From: Pohlia nutans
Taxonomy: Eukaryota > Streptophyta > Bryopsida > Bryales > Mniaceae
Assembly: GCA_022496805.1 (NCBI GenBank)
Contig: CM040091.1
Span: 13,816,336 to 13,880,335 of the forward strand
DNA length: 64,000 nt
Reading direction: 5' to 3'
The position numbers and the translations under genes were made by a program. Shown here piece by piece: positions 54,642-64,000 of the stretch. The first letter of the stretch is position 1. Every line of letters begins with the position of its first letter. Below the pieces are notes generated by a model, which was given only the letters and a program-made list of their open reading frames with translations, had not been told where the DNA came from and ran no database searches.

Positions 54642-57600
54642 ATGGCTGCCATGGCGTCTATGACAACCCTTGTTGTTGCGCCTACAGCCATCGCCAGCTC
54701 CACCAGGCGCACTACTCGTGCTTCATGGATCTGCCGAGCTAGTACGTCCAAAGACGACGGGACCCCCGAGACAGTGTCCCAAGCCGTCAGCGATGTGGCC
54801 ACCGCCGTTAAAGAGGTGAAAATTTACTTTTCTTTCTTTCTTTCACTAGTAGCAGACCTGTCGTTTTTCATTCCGGACTTTCTGTTTTCACTAGTGGCTA
54901 AATATTTTACTTATATTTCTGTTTTCTTGTAACCAAAATCACTCACCAGCACTAGCACAATCCATCTACTTGGCGCGGTTTCATTCCGTAAGTGAAAAAC
55001 GACACATTTCCTACTAGTGTTTATTTCTTTCTTTCAGTGACTGGAGCTTTAGTTTTGATCGAGTGTTTGAACACAAGAAGTTTCCAAGACATTAGCCGGG
55101 GCTAACACAGTGTGCGTTAGCCCCCTGATTAGCCCCCCTTACACACGCGGCAAAAAATCTGAGATTTCTTTCTACTTTGGACTTTAGCCCCCAAAATGGT
55201 CCCATTACCGGGGCTAATCTTTCGCGAACTAGAAGGAAGGGCAGGTTTAGCCGGGGCTAAAGTCCCAAAGATTAGCCCCCCGCCGGTTTAGCCCCGGGGG
55301 CTAACAGCTCCAAAACTTCATGTGGAAAAAGAGTACCTGGTCATCGTTCTCTGAACTATTTTGAGTCTAGAATGGAGAACGGTCGTGTCTGCTCTAGAAT
55401 TTCATGTGTTTGGAATTCAGGCAGAGGTTTCTTTTTTCAAATTCGTTAAAATGCTGTGATGCTTCAAGTGTCCGAGCGATGTGGAATCATTAACTAGTTG
55501 CTGTTTTTTTTTTTTTTTTTTCTCTTTTTCAGTGACCGGAGTTTTAGTTTTGATCGAGTGTTGGGAAAAGAATAGATGCCTGAATTTTAAACCCATGACA
55601 TTCTAGAGCAGTCACCGTTCCCAGTCTTTAGTATACTAACTACACCTACACCATCCCAGTCTCACTGTGCACTGTGCTCAATGCACATCGCAGCAGCTTC
55701 TAGATCGAGACAGTGGCCAGCAAAGCACATGATTCAAAGTTGCATAGAGTGGCCTGCAGGCATTTTTTTCCATCTTTCATGAAATGACAAAGTGGCGATG
55801 TAAAATATTATAGTGGTACTCCATACTTCAACACTCATCGACATATCACATATCCATAATTTTATGTATTGTTTTCATCCACAAATCTGGCGATTTCATC
55901 CAAGACTTGTTTTTGATTTGAAGTTTTCTTGAAAAAAAAAACTTCACGGTTTCTGGGCGATATTTTGCGAACATTAGTAGCAAACCTATGGTTTTTCATT
56001 CCTCATTTCATGGAACCAACGAATAGTACCGGAATATTATACTTACGTTTCTGTCTTCTTGTGACCAAAACTACTCATTAGCACTAACTAACAGAGCCCA
56101 TGTGCCTGGCGCCGTTTCATTTCTTTTTCATTTACAGTAAGTTGAAAAACGACACATTTCCTTCTAGTGATCTGATTCATGTGAGCGTTGATATATGATT
56201 GTCCAGGCCGCGACAGATGCAGTGGAAGAGGTAAAAGCAGCGACCACGGCGACCATCGCCGACGAGACTCCAGTAACGACGACGACGACGAGCAGCAGCA
56301 ACGTTGTGGACGACGGGAGTTCCAAAGGGGCAAGAAGCTTGACAGGCGCGGCGGCGTGGTACCAGGAATACGGGCGGTCCGTGGCGCCGGGCACCGACGC
56401 GAGCGAGTTCTACTACGGGGCGAACCGGCCGCTGTGGAAGGGCCCGTTCACGCAGCCCAAAGACGTGCCGGCGTGGCTCACGGGCGAGTTCCCCGGCGAC
56501 TATGGCTGCGACATCTTCAAGCTCGTCCGTCTCCCCCAAAACTACGCGCGCCTGCGCTCCCAGGCAAGCACGCATGGCATTCTCCTCCTAGCCTGGTTTC
56601 GATCTTCACACAATAATTGGGAACTTCAAAGTTGCAGTAATTATACAATTCTGGATTCGATCTCACGGAGCACAGGCTCACATTTTGGATTGGCTTGGTC
56701 CTTCTACTGCTGTGTATTGGTCTTTACAGTAGCACTGTACACCTTCAATTTATTATTTTTTTCCTAACTTCTAGAACAGAGCCAGTTCAAGATCATTTTG
56801 ACATTGTTTTGATGCACTCACTACTAGGATTGTACCTTCCTGTTTTCTTCACACAATTGCTTCAGAGACTTTGCAGCAAGGGAATGGCATGATATGGGTA
56901 TCTCTTTAACATGTCTCACATAGTGTGACTAATGTCTAACTCGTTTTATGTGTGCTAAAAATTCTATCTTTAACACCATGTATATAGTTGCAGCCATTGT
57001 GCCTATAACACCCTCTAATTTTTGTAATTTTCCAATGCTTTTTTCTTACTGAAAAGATATAATTTCTCGAAAATCACACTATTTTTGGAGGGGTACCCAT
57101 ATTAGGCAATCACCTAATATGTATTTCTAGATTTCTCAAGGAGCACCTCACTTTTTGGATTGGCTTCGTCCTTCTACTAACAGTGATGTTGTGGAGGCAT
57201 CTTGGCTTGGAATGAAAAATGATGTGTAATTCTACAGTACTTAGCAAGTCTGTACAGTTCATTATTTTTCTTCTAGAAAAGGGCCCAAGTTGATCCAGTT
57301 CAAGCATGTAATGCATTTTGGCTCGTTTTGACATTGTTTTGATGCACTCACTACTAGGATTACAGTACACTTTGATCTTCGATCGTTGGCAGAACGGGAG
57401 TATTTCAAGCAATGTCACAGCTTGTTAAGCAACGTATAGGAACTATTCCCTAACAAGTGTAGCAATTAATGTTTGATCCTACTGGTTATTTTTGGTTAAT
57501 TACACTCAAACCTCTTTAATCTTACCATATAGGATCCCAACTTTTTCATTGTAATCTGAGTTGTAGTCTATAGAGTGTCATTTTAGAGGTCATAATAAAA

Positions 57601-58334
57601 AGGTTTGAGTGTATTTTGTAATGAATGCCATATTGATTAATTGACTAGCCTGTGTTATTTTTTTAGTGTAATAAGTTACAAGTTAGACTAGAAAATAACA
57701 AGGATTGGTCAGTTTAACCAATATGACGTTAATGAAATTAGTCTTAAATTGGTAATAACATTACTAATCCATGCAATTGGGGTGTCTTTGCTCAATAGTG
57801 TAATTGAGCCTAGATAATAGAGTTAGAATAGCCATTTATAGTGGAGGTAGCTATTTGGCTAAAGAATTTGGGTTCTTGCAGGAGCTGATTAACGGGCGGT
57901 GGGCCATGCTGGGTATCGTGGGGTGTTTGGCCCCGGAGCTCATCAACCCGAACTCACTTCCCGGGTACGAGCCAGTGTGGTTCAAGACCGGTGCGCAGAT
58001 CTTCTCCGAGGCGGGTATCGACTACCTGGGCGTGCCGGGCTTTATTAACGCGCACAGCTTGTTCGCCGTCGTGGTGTCCCAAGCACTCCTCATGGGCTTG
58101 GCAGAATGGGCCCGCATTAGGTTTGTGCCCGAGGGCGCGGACCCGTTCTACCCCGGCGGGAAAAAGTTTGACCCATTAGAATTTGGTTCTGATCCCGAGA
58201 TTTTGGCCGAGTTGAAAGTGAAGGAGATTAAGAATGGAAGATTGGCCATGATGGCCATGGCGGGTCTTTTTGCGCAGGGCGCACTCACTGGGGTCAGTCC
58301 CCTCCAGAACTTCCACGACTACTTCCAAATCTAG
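54642..58334 (+). CDS. Light-harvesting chlorophyll a/b-binding protein (327 aa, 3 exons), Lhcb5/Lhcb7-like
   Basis: Exons 54642-54815, 56207-56563 and 57882-58334, all joined in phase 0. Start context gaacATGGCT. The first 35 residues (MAAMASMTTLVVAPTAIASS...) are a plastid transit peptide; an Ala/Thr/Val-rich stretch follows. Mature part: WYQEYGRSVAPGTDASEFYYG, WLTGEFPGDYGCDIF, helix B ELINGRWAMLG (E-x2-N-x-R), helix C with AHSLFAVVVSQALLMGLAEWAR, helix A ELKVKEIKNGRLAM (E-x2-N-x-R), amphipathic end FHDYF. These are the chlorophyll ligands and ion pairs of the LHC superfamily, acting in the thylakoid membrane. QIFSEAGIDYLG points to the Lhcb5 (CP26)/Lhcb7 side; the long N terminus favours Lhcb7, but I cannot confirm it. 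Intron 1 is GT-AG (donor GAG|GTGAAA), intron 2 is GC-AG (CAG|GCAAGC). No disabling change seen. Confidence 0.9.
54844..55019. mobile_element. CACTA-type MITE in LHC intron 1 (176 bp), TTT duplication
   Basis: Ends CACTAGTAGCAGACCTG and TTTCCTACTAGTG, internal inverted words 'tgtcgtttttca' / 'tgaaaaacgaca', and TTT on both sides. A diverged copy without clear duplication lies at 55972-56169 in the same intron. Confidence 0.7.
55092..55304. mobile_element. Intronic GC-rich MITE with repeated GGGGCTAA/TTAGCCCC words
   Basis: Begins TTAGCCGGGGCTAACACAG and ends GTTTAGCCCCGGGGGCTAA. The 8-mer TTAGCCCC or its complement occurs about eight times, giving extensive self-pairing. GC content is well above the surrounding intron. 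Superfamily not assigned. Confidence 0.55.
55972..56169. mobile_element. Second CACTA-type MITE in LHC intron 1, just before exon 2
   Basis: CATTAGTAGCAAACC...CATTTCCTTCTAGTG, collinear with 54844-55019. Its right end is 37 bp upstream of the exon 2 acceptor, so it likely overlaps the branch-point region. Confidence 0.6.
56655..57370. repeat. Duplicated segments within LHC intron 2
   Basis: About 56655-56840 and 57128-57362 share 'ttttggattggctt.gtccttctact' and 'cattttgacattgttttgatgcactcactactaggatt'-type blocks. Between them, 56911-57112 is repeated again downstream of the gene at 59405-59605. Confidence 0.7.
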
Positions 58335-58445
58335 ATTAATTGGTTTCCTTGTATGCTAAGCTAAGTTGTCTATTAATTTTGGATTGTGAGATGATATACA
58401 TGTCCTTGAGACATGGTCTTCAAGTTAGTGTTATGATTATTATTA
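58335..58445 (+). other. LHC 3' untranslated region (proximal part)
   Basis: Follows the TAG stop. 'tatgctaagctaagt' here is repeated at about 59277, marking a duplicated 3' flank. A MITE (58446-58606) splits it from the distal part ('gagatgaggaaattaaatcctctgtagggtgtgggtgcttgc', 58620 onward). Confidence 0.5.
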
Positions 58446-58606
58446 CAGTACAAGAGAGGCGTCATTTCTCACTCTACAGGATCGTCTTCATTGTCGCTTT
58501 TCACTGTACATGCTTGTCCTATGTGACGAATCACACTCATCAAGTCCAACCCAAAAAATGGTAAGTGCAAAGTAGGAGTGAAAAGTGACGCCTTCTCCTT
58601 GTAGTG
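58446..58606. mobile_element. CACTA-type MITE 'family A' in the LHC 3' flank (161 bp)
   Basis: CAGTACAAGAGAGGCGTC at the left and GACGCCTTCTCCTTGTAGTG at the right, with the family words 'tttctcact', 'cttgtcctatgtgacgaat' and 'gagtgaaaagtgacgcc'. Flanks tta/cta give an imperfect 3-bp duplication. Confidence 0.7.
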
Positions 58607-60308
58607 CTATTATTGCTTGTGAGATGAGGAAATTAAATCCTCTGTAGGGTGTGGGTGCTTGCATATTGTACCATTCTGCGATTAATATACATAGATTTCA
58701 TTACACTCTAGAGCAGTGTTGGCTGCCCATCTTTTTCACTGCTGTCATTGTTGAATTGAAGAATGATGATGTTTGTTATGTTATTGACTGTAAAGTGTGT
58801 AAAAGGTAGCAGCACCTATTTGCAACTGTCTATATACGAAATTTAGAAAAAATCATCGAAGTTTTTGACAATGGAAGAAATTTATGGTTAAAATTCAAAA
58901 GCGAGGAATTCAAATAATAATAACATTGGTCAAAAAGACCATCGTGAATGGAGAGTTTGTTGAAGGTAGTTTGTCTATATGAGGAAGTGATAAAGTTCTC
59001 CTATAACCAGTGCTAGACCTGTTCAAAAAATGAAGGAACAAGCATCTTGAAATTTTCAATCACTAGACCCATTCGAAACTCACTGTGACCTATTTGCAAC
59101 CACTGTTAAAATCAAATGCAATGTGAGAATGGGAACATGTAATATGGATATTGCTTCTGTTATACTGGAAGCTGTGCAGGGATGGGTGTTTGCTTGTTGT
59201 GTACTGATTGCATAATTCTAGGATTAACGTGCATACATAGGCATACACTAAGACCACTTAATTTATTGGTTTTGTCGTATGCTAAGCTAAGTGATGCATT
59301 AATTATTAATCGCAAGATGAGGAAATCCTGTATGTAGAATATGGGTGCTTGCTTGTTGCTGATTGTATCATTATGGGGGAATCGTCTAAAATGTGTACCA
59401 CTTTTATGCGTCATATAGTGTGACTTATGTCTTAACTCATTTTATGTGTGTTAAAATTTTTGTTTTTAACATCATGTATATAAGCCATGGTGCCTATTGA
59501 CACTCTTTAATTTTTATAGTTTTCCAATATTTTTTTCTTACCAAAAAAGATATTTTACAAAAATCACACTATTTTTGGAGGAAGTACCCATATCAAGCCA
59601 TCATCTTATGAGATTAATATGAGATGAGGTGTGTGTCAGAACACCCTGTGATTATATATTGAAAATGGTCTTTGACTGAGTTTACATGCATGTATGAAGA
59701 GGAAGAATAATATTAATTCTACTAATAGTGTGAATAGGGAATAGTGTGAATAGGGAATAGTGTGAATAGGGAGTCTAATATATAGGTATGCAATTTGACT
59801 ACAGTATTGTAAGCGAAGTAAATGTACTGTCATTTCTGTCTGTACAAAGAAATGACATTTTGTCTTTTCAGAATAGCTAATACCTATTCCCTTGTGTAGT
59901 GTCTTGAAAATCTCTCCTGCCATTACCAACATGATATTGCAATATATCTTGAGTCGCCAATTTAGTTCTTGCCTTCACCCATGTTTGTACCACCCATCTA
60001 ACCAACGTACTTTCCTTGTCACCTTATGCTTAAAATCAGGTGATTTAGGGTTCCATTGTTGCTCTGGTATGACGTCTTTCTCCAGTGAATCCTTGGACAA
60101 TGGTTCAATTTAAATACCCATTTGAGACCCACTTCTCATAATGACTTTTATTCATTCACTTTAAGTAAGAACTATGTAATAGTAGACCAACACTGGTATG
60201 CATCATAACCTACAAAAAAATTTAAGTGATGACAATTTGCACCCAACAAACATAGAACATATATGTTTCTAAAAGGATTACACGGATGCAACCAGACTCC
60301 ACTCCAGA
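58607..60308. repeat. Downstream region with duplicated LHC 3'-flank and intron-2 sequence
   Basis: 59254-59370 repeats the LHC 3' UTR ('tatgctaagctaagt', 'aagatgaggaaatcctgtatgtagaatatgggtgcttgc'), and 59405-59605 repeats 56911-57112 of intron 2 ('tcacactatttttggagg'). There is no coding exon between them. The rest of the stretch, to 60308, shows nothing recognisable. Confidence 0.6.
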
Positions 60309-60480
60309 CACTACTAGCAAAGGCATTGTTTCTCACTCAAAACAGTGTCAGAGTTCACTGTACTCACTTGTCATACGTGACGAATTGCAATCACTAAGTC
60401 TTGAGCGCTTGGGCAGTGAGTGTAAAGTGGCGTCATTTGACTCACCTACCGAGTGAAAAGCGACACCTTCTCTTGCAGTG
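60309..60480. mobile_element. CACTA-type MITE 'family A', intact copy (172 bp), AGA duplication
   Basis: CACTACTAGCAAAGGCATTG at the left, GACACCTTCTCTTGCAGTG at the right, with AGA at 60306-60308 and 60481-60483. This copy gives the best boundaries for the family. Confidence 0.8.
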
Positions 60481-60719
60481 AGAATATGTAAAGACAAGTT
60501 TTGTATCACTGAGTGTGCAGAACCTTGATTCAAATCTTTCATCAACTTTCTAGTATCAAATCATTTTGGTGATACCTTCTGCTGTCTCCCCACTGAGAAG
60601 GATTTGCAAAATACTCCTCCCAAAGCTGGTGTTCAATGATCTGTACTCCACCGGAATCAACTGCGACGTACTTCATCCATGTGTCACATTCCCTTCAGAA
60701 GTAGAGACCAACCTCTGTC

Positions 60720-60947
60720 CATCATAGCATAATAGAGCAATTGGGAGCCAACACCCTTTTGCAATCGGACCACATTCCAGTTACAATTAGAAATTAAGTT
60801 AATGTGGCAATGACACGGAGGTCCCAAAATTCATGAAATACAAATGGCATTCCTTCATTACTTTAAAAAGTGAATTTAAATGAAGATTCTCTTTCGATTA
60901 AGTTTTCAAAAGGATACTCCATAGCATTGCTCTATTATGCTATGATG
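60720..60947. mobile_element. 228-bp element with perfect 22-bp inverted ends
   Basis: 60720-60741 (CATCATAGCATAATAGAGCA...) is perfectly inverted at 60926-60947. The internal sequence matches the flanks of the longer copy at 9984-10836. No clear target duplication; superfamily not assigned. Confidence 0.7.
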
Positions 60948-61339
60948 AGCAGCTGATATATACCTGAAACATTGGCACTCTATCAAATTGATGAATAAGG
61001 TAGGAGCACCCAATTCCGATAGTGTACCAATGCCGATAATTTTTTGACACGGTAGTCATTCTAAAACGTAAATTTTAGGTAGATCATAGATAGTTTATCA
61101 TTTTAGTCAACAAACAATAAGGGCTCTATGACTTGCTTAGATTTACGTTCTAAAAGGACTATCGTGTTTAAAAATTATCAACACTGTTGGAACTCCTACC
61201 TTATGATGAATGCATGATATGTCCAATGCCTCTTTGGACATTAGAGGGCGCAGATAAATTAAGAAAGGTAGATGGGCTGTGGAGATTTGAAAGTGTGACT
61301 GCACACACAAATCTCAACAGTGTATCAAAAACCATTTAC

Positions 61340-61412
61340 TGAGGTTCCACTGCCGTTAAACAGGTGAGAATCACTCAGTAGTTGCTGTTCATTCTATCTC
61401 TGTGACCGGGGG
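61340..61412 (+). pseudogene. LHC exon 1/intron 1 fragment
   Basis: 'ccactgccgttaaacaggtgag' parallels the exon 1 end and donor at 54799-54820 ('ccaccgccgttaaagaggtgaa'). It is followed by 'tagttgctgtt' and 'gtgaccggggg', which parallel intron 1 at about 55495 and 55533. The intervening intron is shortened. Together with the 59.25-59.6 kb repeats it suggests a decayed second LHC copy. Confidence 0.5.
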
Positions 61413-61414
61413 TT

Positions 61415-61964
61415 TTAACCCCTAAAAGCCCGAGGGGTATTGGACAAAACATAGATGTGTTATAATATGTGCCTTCCATATGTTTGATGAAGGTTGGTTC
61501 AATAGACAAAATGTAGAGTATCATCTTTACAAATTATCCATACGGTCAAACTTCCAAAATAATCTTTAGATCATCTTTTAATGAATTTAAAAGCATTAAC
61601 CTTCGAAAATTTGTATAAATTATAATTTTCAATTTTAGAGTTCAAAATTTAGTACGATTGGTTAAAGTTGGGCTATCTATTGTAAACTTCAAAAAAGCAA
61701 TAGAAATGATGGAGGAATCATCATTACTTTCCCCAAATAGCAAATTTTGTAACACTAAGACAATGTTGAGGTGATCTACTTTGAAAAATTCTCCCGGGTG
61801 GAGTTTAACTCGGATTGCCATAATTCAAATTGGGTTGGAAAGTAGACTTGATGTAGTATTTTAAAATATTTTTTATTTTTTCAAAAATTTATTTTTTTGT
61901 TCCGGGCAGCCCGTTTTTTCCGGGCAACGACCACAAATTGGTCGCTCGGGAGCTTAGGGGTTAA
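61415..61964 (-). mobile_element. TTAACCC-type element, left arm of palindrome (550 bp)
   Basis: TTAACCCCTAAAAGCCCG at the left, CGGGAGCTTAGGGGTTAA at the right. A hairpin CGACCA-caaat-TGGTCG lies just inside the right end. Almost identical, in inverted orientation, to 61961-62493 apart from a 17-bp or so insertion near 61910-61926. Confidence 0.85.
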
Positions 61965-62493
61965 CCCCTAAGCTCCCGAGCGACCATTTTCTGGTCGCTG
62001 CCTGGAACAAAAAAATAATTTTTTGAAAAAATAAAAAATATTTTAAAATACTACATCAAGTCTACTTTCCAACCCAATTTGAATTATGGCAATCCGAGTT
62101 AAACTCCACCCGGGAGAATTTTTCAAAGTAGATCACCTCAACATTGTCTTAGTGTTACAAAATTTGCTATTTGGGGAAAGTAATGATGATTCCTCCATCG
62201 TTTCTCTTGCTTTTTTGAAGTTTAAGATAGATAGCCCAACTTTAATCAATCGTACTAAATTTTGAACTCTAAAATTGAAAATTATAATTTATACAAATTT
62301 TCGAAGGTTAATGCTTTTAAATTCATTAAAAAAATGATCTAAAGATTATTTAGGAAGTTTGACCGTACGGATAATTTGTAAAGATGATACTCTACATTTT
62401 GTCTATTGAACCAACCTTCATCAAACATATGGAAGGCACATATTATAACACATCTATGTTTTGTCCAATACCCCTCGGGCTTTTAGGGGTTAA
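61961..62493 (+). mobile_element. TTAACCC-type element, right arm of palindrome (533 bp)
   Basis: TTAACCCCTAAGCTCCCGAG at the left with hairpin CGACCA-ttttc-TGGTCG, GGGCTTTTAGGGGTTAA at the right. It shares the central TTAA (61961-61964) with the left arm, so the two copies are abutted head to head on one target site. Confidence 0.85.
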
Positions 62494-63070
62494 ACTTGAG
62501 AGTTTGAAAAACAAATTGCTGGAACAGACTCTTTAATCAGGATGGTCGTCCAGTTAGTGTTGTGATTATTATGATTTTTAGAGAGTAACTCTAGCTCATA
62601 GGGCCACTGTGAATGAAGAGTTTGTTGGAATAATGGGAACATGAATATTGGGAATAAAATTGCAGAAATTTGTGTATTTTGTGAGAAATCTTCTTCCAAA
62701 TGACCAAAAAATATTTCTCATAAATAACCTTGTTAAAATGAGGCCATATTTCTTAAGTTGGTGGTTTTAGGACATCCTACTTTAAATAGCGTAATAGAAT
62801 GCAAAAAAGGGAACTACTACACTATTTTGGTATGATGAGGCTCGATGCTACTAAGGACACATTTGGCTCCACGCTAGCCAAGCTACCACTACCCTGCCTT
62901 AGATTGATCATTTTTACATGTTGTGCATGTAAAAAATGCATCCTTTAAATCAACCCACTATGACTTGTTTTTAATTTTTGCTTATCATAGGAAGCCAGGT
63001 TGGAAGCAGGGCTCACATGTGAAGGAGGTCCTCATTTCACAAATCTTACCTCTTTTTGAACCTTCCACGT
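62494..63070. other. Intergenic stretch, faint similarity to the LHC 3' flank
   Basis: 'agttagtgttgtgattattatga', 'gtgaatgaagagtttgttgga' and 'aatgggaacatg' recall 58425-58450, 58945-58965 and 59127. No gene. Confidence 0.35.
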
Positions 63071-63740
63071 TTAACCCCTAAATGACGGGCCTATGAGCTT
63101 ATGATCATCAAATCTTGCTTTACCTGTCACACTCAATTTTGGCAAATAAGATAAAAATTCAACTTTATATTTTAAGTAGATGAAGCCATGTGTGATGTGT
63201 CTACTACAAATCATGAGCTTTTCATAAGTTTTGGTGAAAATTTTGAAATTACTATGATTCTTTGAAGTGATTGTAAAAGAAAATTCACATCAATTACAAA
63301 ATGTACTCAAAATTTCTGAGTTTTTTATCCAAGGTGTGAATTACAATGAACAATAGTACAGTAAATGAAAATCATTTGTTTATTTAAATTTAGAATAATT
63401 CATGGTAATACCCAGCAAACTTGTAATTTGAATAAAACACTTAGTTTTCAAAGTTTTTCAAAAATTCAAAATGAAGTAGAAATTAGACCCGGTAAGCTTC
63501 ATTTTGTTAGTTGAGCTCAAATACAATAAAACCCACTTTTCATAGCCTAAATTTAGTGTAAGCAAGAAAAAATATAAATACACTACATAGTGCATTGTTT
63601 TAACTACTCTATTTGTAGTTGGGACTCTGTAAAATCCAAAAATAACTTAATTGACCTTAGTTTAACTTGAAGAGGTGGCATGACCAACAAAGAACCTTCA
63701 CGGGAAGAATTGGATGAATAATCCTTCATTTACTCTATGA
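63071..63740. mobile_element. TTAACCC-type element, right-truncated relative of 26831-27528
   Basis: TTAACCCCTAAATGACGGGCC at the left; collinear with 26831-27528 to about 63730, after which the similarity and the right end are lost. Confidence 0.6.
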
Positions 63741-63806
63741 TACTTCAGTTTTCTTTAAATAAGTTACATCCATCTCCCGGCATATGGCAACAACTACATT
63801 TACAGG

Positions 63807-64000
63807 TTAACTCTTAAAGGTCCAGAGAGCCCTTTCCATCAAGTATTATACAACAATATTCCATTCTATTTGGCATGGTTCCACACCCCTTATAAATTGA
63901 AGATAAAAAATGAAGTTAAAATGAAGTTAAAATTCAGGTTGACATGATTTTAATGAACTATTGAGATCTCAATTTAGAACTTTCTATTCACAACAAATGT
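63807..64000. mobile_element. TTAACCC-type element, cut by the window end
   Basis: TTAACTCTTAAAGGTCCAG at 63807. The downstream sequence resembles 10479-10715 ('gagatctcaatttaga'). The right end lies outside the window. Confidence 0.5.

Overview
The window reads as nuclear DNA of a green plant, most likely a seed-free streptophyte (bryophyte, lycophyte, fern or charophyte grade). The grounds are a three-exon light-harvesting chlorophyll a/b protein gene with a plastid transit peptide, relics of a PLS-type pentatricopeptide-repeat gene and an F-box/kelch gene, and plant-type transposons (Stowaway, CACTA, Tourist/Harbinger, Ty1/copia, Ty3/gypsy). Only one host gene looks intact; nearly everything else is transposon or transposon debris.

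1-32 kb: AT-rich repeat land. The dominant component is a family, or set of related families, of 0.25-1.5 kb elements bounded by TTAA followed by CCCC/CCCT at both ends (TTAACCC...GGGTTAA). I count about 19 ends or copies in the window, many with a hairpin just inside one end. Among them lie PIF/Harbinger-like elements (10929-12504, 16869-17171), CACTA-type MITEs, an hAT-like element with 8-bp target duplication (28486-29650) that contains a solo gypsy LTR, an F-box/kelch pseudogene (18785-19445, minus) and a PPR pseudogene (20650-21537, plus) interrupted by a Stowaway MITE and a CACTA-type MITE.

32-54 kb: one roughly 12-kb non-LTR retrotransposon on the minus strand, split by two LTR retrotransposons. 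ORF1 (52836 down to 50680) has an RRM-like domain. ORF2 begins at a start/stop overlap with ORF1 and would be about 2,870-2,900 codons. In order it carries a hydrophobic N terminus, a 2A-type ribosome-skipping motif, an APE endonuclease, reverse transcriptase, a possible Dam-like methyltransferase region, RNase H, a CCHC finger and a restriction-like endonuclease (RLE). APE plus RLE in one protein is the hallmark of the Dualen/RandI class known from green algae. The insertions are a full-length Ty1/copia element with identical LTRs (38167-43594, minus) and an internally deleted Ty3/gypsy element (45286-49808, plus). Removing either one with one target duplication restores the LINE reading frame exactly. 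The LINE itself is dead: one single-base frameshift, one in-frame stop and a lost RNase H aspartate.

54-64 kb: the LHC gene (54642-58334, plus; exons 54642-54815, 56207-56563, 57882-58334; second intron GC-AG), with MITEs in its introns and 3' flank, then degraded duplicated pieces of the same gene at 59.25-59.6 kb and 61.34-61.41 kb. Next comes a 1.08-kb palindrome made of two TTAA elements head to head (61415-62493), then more TTAA elements to the window edge.

The elements give a relative chronology. The LINE inserted first, then the gypsy and copia elements (copia very recently). In the 28-29.7 kb region the order is TTAA element, then hAT-like element, then gypsy LTR.
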